Shown: piece by piece, positions 7,876 to 15,749 of the stretch
Layout of the letters: the number at the start of each line of letters is the position of its first letter
How positions within the stretch are numbered: the stretch's first letter is position 1
NCBI GenBank assembly: GCA_002423545.1
Contig: DIWP01000039.1
Location: forward strand, 53,925-83,487
Direction of reading: 5' to 3'
Origin: Thermoleophilia bacterium UBA6103
Lineage (GTDB): Bacteria; Actinomycetota; Thermoleophilia; UBA2241
Length of the DNA: 29,563 nt
Notes under the pieces: generated by a model
Seen by the model: the letters and a program-made list of their open reading frames with translations, nothing else
The model's database searches: none
What the model was told of the DNA's origin: nothing
Program-made: the position numbers and the translations under genes

Positions 7876-9480
7876 TCACTGCCCGCGGCTGCAATCGTAG
7901 AATAGCACCACAAACTGGTAAGCCGGATTATTGTAGTATCCATCGAAAGACTTCCGAACCACTGCCACATGCTGCATGTCAAGCATCGGTATCACGACTG
8001 CATCATCCATAGCTATCTGCTGCGCCTTCACGTATAGCTCAGACGCTGCTTCCTTATCGGTAGCAGCCAAAGCCGATGCCTCATCGATGAGATCATCAAC
8101 TTCACTGTTATTGTAGTAGCTGAGATTGTACAGGGGTTCGTCCTCGCTGTGGAGCATCGAGAACAGGAAGTCGAAGGGATCGACGTACGTCGGCCACCAG
8201 TAGAAGGGATACATGTCCTGCGGCGGGTCTTCGCCCTTCGCCTGCTCCCAGATAGAGGACCAGGGACCAGTGCGTATCTCAAGATCGACGCCGAGTTTCT
8301 GGAGCTCTGCCTTGTAGAGCTCCAGACACTTGCGCTGTGGCTCGTCGCCAGACGTGTAGAGCGCCGTGAGCTCCAGTCCGCCGTCAGCGTAGCCGGCCTC
8401 AGCGAGCAACTGCTTGGCCTGTTCGGGATCGAAGGAGTACTGCGGCACCTCCTCGCTGTGGCCCCACATCCCGGCAGGAATGAGACCGTACGGTTGCGTC
8501 GCGTAGCCACCGGCGGCGAAGTCGATGGCGTCCTGATACGGGAAGGCATAGGACAGCGCCTTCCGCAGGGTTTCATCCTCCAGCGGGCCGTTCTTGGTGT
8601 TGAGATGGATGATGAGGTTCTTGAACGACGCGCTCGTTACGACCTCTAGCTCGGGGTTGCTGGCCAAAGCCTCGTAGTCCTCGTAGGGCAGCTCGATGAC
8701 CACGTCGGCCTCTCCACTCTCGACCATCTGCCGCTTCGTGGCCGCCTCGGCCACCTTCTTGATCAGGACTGTGTCGAAATGCTCGCCTTCCCAGCCGCCC
8801 CAATAGTCCGGGTACTTCTCCAGCACGACTTCCTGATCCATCTTCCAACTCTTGAGCATGTAGGGCCCGCTACCGACCTCGTTGCCCTCAGTCAGCCAAC
8901 CCTCCGGGTGGGATTCGACCCCCTCCTTCGACATGATGTACGCCGAGTATCCGGAGGAGACGATCAGGTCCATCGGTGCCGGGTACTTGAGATTGAAGAC
9001 CACTGTGGTGGTATCTGGAGCTTCAACGGTTTCGACCGGAGCCCAGATATACGAAAGACCTTTCCCAAGGTTGATGTGGCGCTCGACTGAGAACTTGACG
9101 TCTTCGGCATCCAGAGTGGTGCCGTCATGGAACGTCACGCCTTCGCGAATCGTGAAGGTCCATGTCATTCCATCCTCGCTCGCCTCATAGGACTCAGCTA
9201 GCACAGGCGTGAAGGACTCGTCTGAGGGTTCATAGCGAAGCAACGTCTCATAGACATTCATGAGGACGATCGCGCCGTCGCCGGACTCGACAGCAGGATC
9301 CCAATCAGCGAGCGGCTGCCTTACGTACAGATAGGAGGCAATCTGCTGAGCCGCCGCTCCGCTGCCCCCATCACCATCATCACCCCCGCCACAAGCTGCG
9401 AGCGCTGCGCCGGCGGCACCTATGATCGCCAGGGCCACTAGCAGTGCTAGATGTCGGCTGAACCGAGTTACATACCTCAT
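7876..9480 (-). CDS. Extracellular solute-binding lipoprotein, family 5 (peptide/nickel/opine type)
   Basis: The 534-residue precursor has a positively charged start, a hydrophobic signal stretch, and the lipobox LAAC at about residue 29, followed by a flexible Gly/Asp/Ser linker. The mature part is a family 5 binding protein: VYETLLRYEP near the N-terminus, then LAESYEASEDGMTWTFTIRE and VTFHDGTTLDAEDVKFSVER, a GSGPYMLK segment, and a C-terminal half with LNTKNGPLEDETLRKALSYA. It would deliver the ligand to the downstream DppBCDF-like importer. The start ATG has GAGGGGGGACG directly upstream. Members of this family bind peptides, opines, nickel chelates, sugars or quaternary amines, so the ligand cannot be read from the sequence. 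Confidence 0.95.
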   Translation of the reverse strand: MRYVTRFSRHLALLVALAIIGAAGAALAACGGGDDGDGGSGAAAQQIASYLYVRQPLADWDPAVESGDGAIVLMNVYETLLRYEPSDESFTPVLAESYEASEDGMTWTFTIREGVTFHDGTTLDAEDVKFSVERHINLGKGLSYIWAPVETVEAPDTTTVVFNLKYPAPMDLIVSSGYSAYIMSKEGVESHPEGWLTEGNEVGSGPYMLKSWKMDQEVVLEKYPDYWGGWEGEHFDTVLIKKVAEAATKRQMVESGEADVVIELPYEDYEALASNPELEVVTSASFKNLIIHLNTKNGPLEDETLRKALSYAFPYQDAIDFAAGGYATQPYGLIPAGMWGHSEEVPQYSFDPEQAKQLLAEAGYADGGLELTALYTSGDEPQRKCLELYKAELQKLGVDLEIRTGPWSSIWEQAKGEDPPQDMYPFYWWPTYVDPFDFLFSMLHSEDEPLYNLSYYNNSEVDDLIDEASALAATDKEAASELYVKAQQIAMDDAVVIPMLDMQHVAVVRKSFDGYYNNPAYQFVVLFYDCSRGQ

Positions 9481-9554
9481 CGTCCCCCCTCTTCTCCAAG
9501 TGGTTTCCGCTCGGTCGAATTCGGCCTTGTCGCTGTTGCGACCGTTCGGAGTCG

Positions 9555-10535
9555 TCAGACCGGCTCACCCCCTTCTCGAGACGAGGAGCCTTGCTGCTTT
9601 AGACGAAGGAGGCGCACGACCATCTCATCTCGCCACTGGACAACAGAATCGTGTGATCGAACTCCCAGCAGTTCTCGGACACCTTCGGCAGCTCTGCGTA
9701 TGTCGGTCTCCTCAGTCCTATGGAAGTCCCCGAGAGCAGCCCAGAGCTCCTCGTTTTCGTCGACGTCTTTGCGCAAGCCGTCTTCAATGTCTTGAGCATT
9801 CAGTTCCTCGACCATGAATGGACCTGTGAAGGCCCATCGCAAGCCAAGCCCCTCAGTCACGCAGCGGTCGATGTCGCCGACCGTGGCCACGCCCTCGCGG
9901 AGGAGATGGAACGCTTCGCGCACCAGCGCATACTGAATGCGGTTGAGCACGTAGCCGTAGACCTCCTTGCGCACGGTGATCGGCTTCTGCCCCACACGCT
10001 CCATGAAGCTCCGGAGATTCTGGAGTACTTCCGGGTCGGTGAGCCGGCCGGCTGCGACTTCGACCAAGGGCAGGAGATGAGGGGGGTTCGTAGGATGTGC
10101 AAGGGCACATCGTTCGGGGTGCAGCATCGCGGAAGAGATATCGCTAATCGGCAGCTGAGCTGCGCTGGAGGCTATAAGTGAATCCGTCCCTGCAAGACTG
10201 TCGATCTCAGCCAAGACGCGTCGCTTCAGCTCCAGATCCTCCGGAACGCACTCCTGCACGTAGTCTGCTTCCCGCACAGCATCCGTCATCTGTTGACAGA
10301 AGTGGACGCGCCCCATGCTCTCTTTGGCTCCATCGGCAGTCATGAGGCGCTCTCTAACGAAAAGGTCGAAAGCCGCCCGCAGCCTGCTCTCAGCGCGTTG
10401 CAGAGCCTCGGCATCGGGATCGAAGAGGCGCACTTCCAGACCACAACGGCTGAACACGTGGGCCCAGCTGAATCCGATCAGACCGGCGCCAACGATTCCC
10501 ACTCGACGTACGTCTTCAGCACTGACAAACCCCAT
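9555..10535 (-). CDS. 3-hydroxy acid dehydrogenase of the lambda-crystallin / L-carnitine dehydrogenase type
   Basis: This 326-residue NAD-dependent dehydrogenase belongs to the 3-hydroxyacyl-CoA dehydrogenase superfamily. It has GAGLIG at the NAD site (16-21), an Asp at the end of strand 2 (D39, NAD preference), ECVPEDLELK, and the motif HPTNPPHLLPLVEV, in which H147 is the expected catalytic histidine. The C-terminal helical domain contains GYVLNRIQYALVREAFHLL and GLGLRWAFTGPF, typical of the L-gulonate 3-dehydrogenase and L-carnitine dehydrogenase branch that acts on free hydroxy acids, not CoA esters. It would oxidise a 3-hydroxy acid to the 3-keto acid consumed by the BKACE encoded 32 bases upstream. 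The ATG 10535 has CGGGGGT ahead. The C-terminal thioesterase domain found in some carnitine dehydrogenases is absent. Confidence 0.88.
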   Translation of the reverse strand: MGFVSAEDVRRVGIVGAGLIGFSWAHVFSRCGLEVRLFDPDAEALQRAESRLRAAFDLFVRERLMTADGAKESMGRVHFCQQMTDAVREADYVQECVPEDLELKRRVLAEIDSLAGTDSLIASSAAQLPISDISSAMLHPERCALAHPTNPPHLLPLVEVAAGRLTDPEVLQNLRSFMERVGQKPITVRKEVYGYVLNRIQYALVREAFHLLREGVATVGDIDRCVTEGLGLRWAFTGPFMVEELNAQDIEDGLRKDVDENEELWAALGDFHRTEETDIRRAAEGVRELLGVRSHDSVVQWRDEMVVRLLRLKQQGSSSREGGEPV

Positions 10536-10567
10536 ATCTACCCCCGGTCAATGACAGCGTCGCATGA

Positions 10568-11533
10568 TCAGTACGTGCTCGGGGTCGCCGAGAGCCCCAG
10601 CAGCTCGCGCGCCTGCGCCGGCGTGGCCACCGGCCGGTTGAGCTCCTCGGCGATGCGCACGATGCGTTCGACGGCTTCAGCGTTGCCGGTCAGCTTGCGA
10701 CCCCGCTTGAGATAGAGATTGTCCTCGAGGCCAACGCGGACATTGCCGCCGAGCAGAATGGAGAACGTCGTTAGTGCCCACTGGAACTTGCTCAGGCCGA
10801 TGACCGAGAACAGCGAGTCCTGCGGCAGTTCACGGACGAGCGAGACGATGTTCCACGGCGTCGGGTAGATCGAGGTCTGGTAGCCCATCACGTACTGGAA
10901 GTAGTAGGGCGGCTCGATGAGGCCCTGCTCAATGAGATCGGCGGCGACCCAGTACTGACCAGGCTCATACATCTCGAGCTCCGGCTTGATGGAGCGCTTC
11001 TTCATCTCACCGGCGAGCTGCTCGAGGAAGCCGTAGGTAGGAGCGCTGCACTCATCGGAGAGAAAGCCGTCGTGCGGGTCGGGCAGCGGGGCCGGGCGCG
11101 CCGGTACCTCGTAGCGCACCATCTCGGGGCCGAGATTGAACGAAGCCATCTCCGGTATGGCGTCGAGCTGGCGCAGGCGATCCTCATCGGTGGTCGAGAA
11201 GCCGCCGCCGGTGGTGTTGTTGATGATGATCTCCGGGCAGCGCTCGCGGACCTTGGCGTTGATCTCGCGATAGACCTCGGCCGAGCCGGTGCAGTCCCAG
11301 AGCTTGCCGGGCTCGCGACCGTGGATGTGGACGATGCTGGCGCCGGCCTCGTAGGCCTCCTGTGCCGAGGCGGCGATCTCATCGGGCGTCTCGGGCAGTG
11401 CCGGATGTGACTCCTGGCCCTGGAAGCCGCCGTTGACCGCGCAGGTGATGATCAGCGGGTTGGGGCGGGTGACGTGAGCCATCCACTCGTAGGTGTCGGC
11501 GTATCGGTAGGTGTGCTCAGAATCAGCGCCCAT
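10568..11533 (-). CDS. Beta-keto acid cleavage enzyme (BKACE, DUF849)
   Basis: This 321-residue TIM-barrel enzyme condenses a beta-keto acid with acetyl-CoA and yields acetoacetate plus a new acyl-CoA. Family marks are LIITCAVNGG (27-36), the metal ligands in IVHIHGR (H69, H71), IINNTTGGG, FNLGPE, the glutamate region ELEMYEPGQ (about 185-193), and NVRVGLEDN (264-272), where R266, E270 and D271 match the catalytic and metal residues of characterised members. A 24-residue N-terminal segment with YRYADTYEW precedes the barrel, as in longer members of the family. The start is ATG 11533 behind AAGGGGGAACC. Its neighbours, a carnitine-dehydrogenase-like enzyme and an acetoacetate CoA-transferase, are the usual partners in carnitine degradation, but the pocket specificity cannot be settled by eye. 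Confidence 0.93.
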   Translation of the reverse strand: MGADSEHTYRYADTYEWMAHVTRPNPLIITCAVNGGFQGQESHPALPETPDEIAASAQEAYEAGASIVHIHGREPGKLWDCTGSAEVYREINAKVRERCPEIIINNTTGGGFSTTDEDRLRQLDAIPEMASFNLGPEMVRYEVPARPAPLPDPHDGFLSDECSAPTYGFLEQLAGEMKKRSIKPELEMYEPGQYWVAADLIEQGLIEPPYYFQYVMGYQTSIYPTPWNIVSLVRELPQDSLFSVIGLSKFQWALTTFSILLGGNVRVGLEDNLYLKRGRKLTGNAEAVERIVRIAEELNRPVATPAQARELLGLSATPSTY

Positions 11534-11611
11534 GGTTCCCCCTTGCACGTCGAGCCACGTCTTTCGATGTGTGCGAGACCTTTCCAGTGACTTCCGAGAA
11601 TCGCATGATCG

Positions 11612-13681
11612 TCACAGGACCGTCATCAGGTAGTTGCCGAGTTCCGAGACACGCACCGCATGACCTGGGAAGACGACGATGCTGGTTGTCGGTTCCTCGA
11701 TCACCGCCGGGCCGTCGAGCATGCTTCCGCCGGCAAGTAGTGCGCCGTCGTAGATGGGCGTCGTGACCTTCCGACCCAGCTCGTCGAAGAACACCTTGCG
11801 CTGGCCTCGAAGAGCCTCGGACGCGCTGCAGCTGGCGTTCTCGCGAACGGCTCCCGGCGTCATTCCGCGACGGCCGACGGCGCGAACCGTCCACATGACG
11901 AACTCCACAAGTCCCCCCTCCTCGCACGAGCCAAGAGTCTTGTCGTGCATGTCGTGGAAAGCCTCTACGACTCTCCGAACATCTCCGATTGACTCGATAC
12001 GTGGATGGGGAAGGGGTATGGTCAGCTCCCTATCCTGAAACTGATAGCGAGCCTCAACGAAGTACTGAAGATCCCAGAGATCTTTCGCGACACCACATCT
12101 CTTCAGAAACGCAGTGGCCTCATCCTCGAGGCCGCGCATGACGGTGTTGACGGCATCGAAGTCGAAATCGTCGCTGTTTGTGAAGAACGATCGGTTGAAC
12201 TCACGGACCACGTCTCCGATCGCACCGCCGAAGGCGCTGAGCGTCCCAGCGGTCCGCGGAACGATGATCGCCTTGCCGCGCAGACCCTCCACGATAGGCC
12301 CGATGTGAGCTCCGGCGGCGCCGCCGCCGGCAACGAAGACGTACTCGGACGGGTCGATTCCGACCTTCACGGTGATCTCTCGAATGGCTTCAGTCATGCT
12401 CGCGCAGACGGTACTCCAGATGGCAAATGCGGCTTGGTCCACGTCGAGTCTGAGGCGACTACCCACATGCGCCTCGATCGCCTCCGCTGCCAGCTCGCGA
12501 GACAGAGGCATAGCTCCGCCCAGGAAGTACGATTCGTCGTAGTAGCCGAGCTGCAGGGCGGCGTCGGTCACTGTCGGTAGGCTGCCGCCTCCGCAGTAGC
12601 AGGCTGGACCCGGCACGCTGCCGGCGCTTTCTGGTCCAACGTGGAGGAGTCCACCCTCGTCGACTCGCGCAATACTGCCACCTCCGGCACCGATCGTCCG
12701 GCAGTCGACCTTGGCGATATTCAGGCGCTCATGGCCAATGCGGAAGTCTCTCGTGACCGCGATCTCTCCAGCGGTCACCCGAGTGACATCGAAACTCGTG
12801 CCACCCATATCGCAGGTGATCACATCTTCTGCATCGAACTCCGCGGTCGCGTAGAACCGTCCAGCTACAGGGGCCAAAGCCGGTCCGGAGTCGAGGCTGA
12901 GAAGTGGATTCCTCACCAGCTCGCTTGGCGCCGCGATACCACCTGATCCAGTCAGAACACGGAGCGAACCTTCGAATCCGGCTTCGCGCAAGCCATCCTC
13001 AAGCCGTTCGAGGTAGCCAGTCAGAAGTGGGCGCAGTGATGCGTCCATGGCACAAGCGACGGTCCTTCGATACTCCCGTGCAATTGGACTCACCTGATGG
13101 CTCAGGCTGTAGTCGACACCCGGCCACTCCTCTTCGATCAGTTCGGCAGTCCGCACCTCATGTGCTGGGTACTGAAACGCCCACAGGTAGGCCACCGCGA
13201 TGGCCTCGACCTCTAGCTCCCGAAGAGCCTTGATGGCTGAACGTACCTCGGCCTCATCAAGGGGGAGCACCACGGAGCCATCGCGGGCGATCCGCTCGGT
13301 GACTGGAATCGTCAGATGTCGTGGCACGAAAGGCTCGGGATAGTCAAGATCCCAATCGAAGGGATTCTCCTTACCCCCCTCCCTGAAGAGCAAGACATCA
13401 CCGTGCCCCTTTGTGCAGATCAGACCGACTCTAGCCGTCGAACGTTCGATCAGTGCATTCGTAGCGACCGTCGAGCCGTTGCTGAATGACCTGCATGCTG
13501 CCAGAAAAGCCGATTCAGTCACCTCGCTTGCCGATGCTGCGGCGCTGATGGCAGCCAGGATGCCGTTGACCTGATTATCTGGTGTCGTCAGTACCTTGTG
13601 CATTCCGACGACCCCCTGATCGTCGGCGACGACCAGATCCGTGAACGTACCGCCGACGTCACTGCTGAGCGCGTAGCTCAT
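11612..13681 (-). CDS. Hydantoinase/oxoprolinase family protein, subunit A (HyuA/acetophenone carboxylase type)
   Basis: This 689-residue protein has the ASKHA ATP-binding fold of HyuA: SSDVGGTFTDLVV at the start, NGSTVATNALIER, the second phosphate motif ITCDMGGTSFDV, GAGGGSIARVDEGG, and VFVAGGGAAGAH near the end. The family includes ATP-dependent N-methylhydantoinase, 5-oxoprolinase, and the carboxylases of acetone and acetophenone, so the reaction is either ring or amide opening or carboxylation at the cost of ATP. It pairs with HyuB, whose stop overlaps its start as ATGA (ATG 13681), with AGGGGGT at 7 or so bases. An in-frame GTG at 13687 lies against that ribosome site. No third small subunit of acetone carboxylase is present, which makes a plain acetone carboxylase unlikely. 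Confidence 0.9.
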   Translation of the reverse strand: MSYALSSDVGGTFTDLVVADDQGVVGMHKVLTTPDNQVNGILAAISAAASASEVTESAFLAACRSFSNGSTVATNALIERSTARVGLICTKGHGDVLLFREGGKENPFDWDLDYPEPFVPRHLTIPVTERIARDGSVVLPLDEAEVRSAIKALRELEVEAIAVAYLWAFQYPAHEVRTAELIEEEWPGVDYSLSHQVSPIAREYRRTVACAMDASLRPLLTGYLERLEDGLREAGFEGSLRVLTGSGGIAAPSELVRNPLLSLDSGPALAPVAGRFYATAEFDAEDVITCDMGGTSFDVTRVTAGEIAVTRDFRIGHERLNIAKVDCRTIGAGGGSIARVDEGGLLHVGPESAGSVPGPACYCGGGSLPTVTDAALQLGYYDESYFLGGAMPLSRELAAEAIEAHVGSRLRLDVDQAAFAIWSTVCASMTEAIREITVKVGIDPSEYVFVAGGGAAGAHIGPIVEGLRGKAIIVPRTAGTLSAFGGAIGDVVREFNRSFFTNSDDFDFDAVNTVMRGLEDEATAFLKRCGVAKDLWDLQYFVEARYQFQDRELTIPLPHPRIESIGDVRRVVEAFHDMHDKTLGSCEEGGLVEFVMWTVRAVGRRGMTPGAVRENASCSASEALRGQRKVFFDELGRKVTTPIYDGALLAGGSMLDGPAVIEEPTTSIVVFPGHAVRVSELGNYLMTVL

Positions 13682-15492
13682 CGACACACCCCCTGGGCGA
13701 CATGACCCACAGGACGACGGCCCCGTTCTCGAGCCGTGGCATCAACATCGATCTCACAATCAGAGGACTCCTCCAGCACCACCCCGTAGACCTCGCGGGC
13801 TCTGCTTCGGCTGAGCCAGCCTTCGCGGACCCGGTGCCGTATAGCCTCTGGATCTCGCTCAAGTGGATCGCCGTAGCCACCCCCCGAGCTCGTCATTCCG
13901 ATAATCGCCTGGCCGGGCTGAAGGGTGACGCTATTGAACAGAGGAAGCTCTTGCTCGTCGGCGAGTAAATCTCGCCAATCGACAATCGCGGCACGCTGCC
14001 CGCTGCCATCGCCCCCGCCGTTGGCACCCCGAGGGTGAGTCTCCTGGTTGTCGCCCAGATACATGAACGTCACGGGGTCGGAGACAGCGGCGATCATGGT
14101 GCGACACCCCGGAGCGCCATCCCACCTCCCAGCCCCCATGGAGTCTGGGATCAGTTCCTGCTGCAAATACAGGATCGGGTACTTCTGCTCGACCACCTCG
14201 ATGGCGTTCCACTCCTCCATCGAGCCGTTGCTGATGGCATAGTCAACCCATCCATCGTGGCCGAACACGCCCATGCCACCTGTACCGCCCGCGATGATCT
14301 GGGTGACATAATGACGGTCATGCGCTGAGTCGTATCCGGAGATGACCCCGTTCTCCACGCCATTCGCCTCGGCTCCCTCAGCCATGCCGAGCTCATAGTC
14401 GACCTGACTCCACACACCTTGGACTGCCAGAATCGCGTGATCAGCTACATTGGTGGTGGCCACAGACGACGAGTATGGAAGACTCGCCTTGCCGACGACG
14501 CCCGCTTCGCGCATACGCACTTCGATTCGGTCGAACGCGCCTTCGCACAAGGGCACATCCGTCGGCATGCGATTCATTATCCCGGTTCGGCCTGCCGAGA
14601 GGACTGTCGCCTCGCAGAGGTTCAGTCCGCAGGCAACGGGGTCAGCGTTGTCGCGGAAATCGACCACGACGCGTCCCTGGTCGGGAATGATGGTGACTTC
14701 CACACCTACAGTCACCCCCCCGTCAAGAAGGCCAGGGATTCCGTCGTGTCGCGAGCTGTTGCTCCATCTGCCGGCCGGCAGTTTTCCGATGGCGTCGGCC
14801 ATCTTCCGCGATCCGTACTCCTGCCACTCGGCGCAAAACGCCTCGATCGTCTCCCTGCCGTGTCTTTCGACTAGCTCCAGGAGACTACGTTCACCAATAC
14901 GGGCGGCGCCTATCGCCGCCAGATAGTCGCCATACCAAACATCCGGCACACGAATGCGCATCTTTGCCATGCGGATGATGTCGTCGACGTCCCGGTAGTC
15001 CTGCTGGACGCGCACTCCGGGAAAGCAGAGAGCACCCTCTTCGTAGATGTCTCTAGCCCGCACGTTGTAGGTGGTCGGAACGCCGTTGCCGATGTCGGCC
15101 TGGTGTCCTCGACATGCGCAGAGGAAGAGCAATTCGTCTTCGTGGAACACCGGCACCACAATGGTGTGATCGGCCATGTGTGTATTGCCGTGGTATGGCG
15201 AGTTATGAAGGAACGCATCGCCGGGCCGCATGTCGTGACCGTGGAGCTCCAGGACCGACTTCGCCACAAGGCTCATGTTGGCGACATGCACAGGAAAACC
15301 GTTCGGAAGCGCCAAGGCGTCGCCATTCCTGTCGCAAATGGCGGTAGAAAGGTCGCGCGCCGCACTCATGACACTGGAGCGGGCGCTCCGAGTCAGAACG
15401 TGAGTCATGTGCCGCGCGATGCTATTGACGCGATTACCAAGAATCGCAAGCAGATGTGGCTCAATTCGCGACCGTGTCACTTGTCCACTCAC
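13678..15492 (-). CDS. Hydantoinase/oxoprolinase family protein, subunit B (HyuB type)
   Basis: The 604-residue partner of HyuA has the typical family segments: SRIEPHLLAILGNRVNSIA at the N-terminus, GDAFLHNSPYHGNTHMADH, HEDELLFLCACRGHQADIG with conserved His and Asp, then VVVDFRDNADPV, and the C-terminal GGGYGDPLERDPEAI. I chose the GTG at 15492, directly behind GGGGGGTCA, because it gives the normal family length and lies downstream of a good promoter (15581-15608). The in-frame ATG at 15636 would add 48 residues without family similarity and would sit upstream of that promoter. It is the first gene of the long minus-strand series, so it probably catalyses an early step such as opening of a cyclic amide; this is an inference. 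Confidence 0.9.
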   Translation of the reverse strand: MSGQVTRSRIEPHLLAILGNRVNSIARHMTHVLTRSARSSVMSAARDLSTAICDRNGDALALPNGFPVHVANMSLVAKSVLELHGHDMRPGDAFLHNSPYHGNTHMADHTIVVPVFHEDELLFLCACRGHQADIGNGVPTTYNVRARDIYEEGALCFPGVRVQQDYRDVDDIIRMAKMRIRVPDVWYGDYLAAIGAARIGERSLLELVERHGRETIEAFCAEWQEYGSRKMADAIGKLPAGRWSNSSRHDGIPGLLDGGVTVGVEVTIIPDQGRVVVDFRDNADPVACGLNLCEATVLSAGRTGIMNRMPTDVPLCEGAFDRIEVRMREAGVVGKASLPYSSSVATTNVADHAILAVQGVWSQVDYELGMAEGAEANGVENGVISGYDSAHDRHYVTQIIAGGTGGMGVFGHDGWVDYAISNGSMEEWNAIEVVEQKYPILYLQQELIPDSMGAGRWDGAPGCRTMIAAVSDPVTFMYLGDNQETHPRGANGGGDGSGQRAAIVDWRDLLADEQELPLFNSVTLQPGQAIIGMTSSGGGYGDPLERDPEAIRHRVREGWLSRSRAREVYGVVLEESSDCEIDVDATARERGRRPVGHVAQGVCR

Positions 15493-15580
15493 TGACCCCC
15501 CCAAGGAAGCTGACCCATTCGGCTTCTCGATTCGAGAGCAGCAGACTACTTCGAGACCGCAATTATGTCGGTCGACCAAA

Positions 15581-15608
15581 AGAATAGCATCCAATAAGCG
15601 CTTGTCAA
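15581..15608 (-). promoter_or_regulatory. Sigma70-type promoter for the hyuB-led operon
   Basis: Read on the minus strand, a perfect -35 TTGACA (15608-15603) is followed after 16 bases by TATTCT (15586-15581) as -10. Transcription would start near 15574, giving a leader of about 80 bases before the GTG of hyuB. The spacing is one base short of optimal. It supports the shorter HyuB start. Confidence 0.6.
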
Positions 15609-15711
15609 CAGGTTCTTCTGGAACAATTGTCATCACCGAGAAGGTATGGCCTGATTGCCATTAATGCCTGGAAAGCCGCATATATTGGCGACAGATGACA
15701 GCAATCGCCCT

Positions 15712-15734
15712 CCTTGACACTGAGCCTGTCAAGG
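15712..15734. promoter_or_regulatory. Perfect dyad overlapping the -35 box: likely operator
   Basis: The arms CCTTGACA (15712-15719) and TGTCAAGG (15727-15734) are exact reverse complements around a 7-base spacer. The left arm contains the -35 TTGACA of the divergent SDR/TetR promoter. Position and form suit a dimeric repressor, most simply the TetR-type protein of the same transcript. Binding could also affect the opposite operon promoter about 110 bases away. Confidence 0.6.
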
Positions 15735-15743
15735 TTTCATACT
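15714..15743 (+). promoter_or_regulatory. Promoter of the SDR-tetR operon, giving a probable leaderless transcript
   Basis: A perfect -35 TTGACA (15714-15719) is followed after 18 bases by CATACT (15738-15743) as -10. The expected first transcribed base is about 15750, which is the A of the SDR start codon, so the message would have no 5' leader. This agrees with the lack of a good ribosome site before that ATG. Confidence 0.55.
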
Positions 15744-15749
15744 GGCAAT

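Noticed and set aside
9555..11533. Firm assignment of the locus to L-carnitine degradation
   Set aside because: The dehydrogenase and BKACE fit, but thioesterase and typical carnitine transport and regulator genes are missing and HyuAB is unexplained, so only a carnitine-like substrate is suggested.
15493..15636. In-frame ATG start at 15636 extending HyuB by 48 residues
   Set aside because: It lies upstream of the predicted promoter, has no family similarity, and the GTG at 15492 has a G-run ribosome site and gives the usual length.
15714..15749. In-frame TTG start extending the SDR upstream by 12 codons
   Set aside because: The TTG is part of the -35 TTGACA box, and the added residues are not SDR-like.
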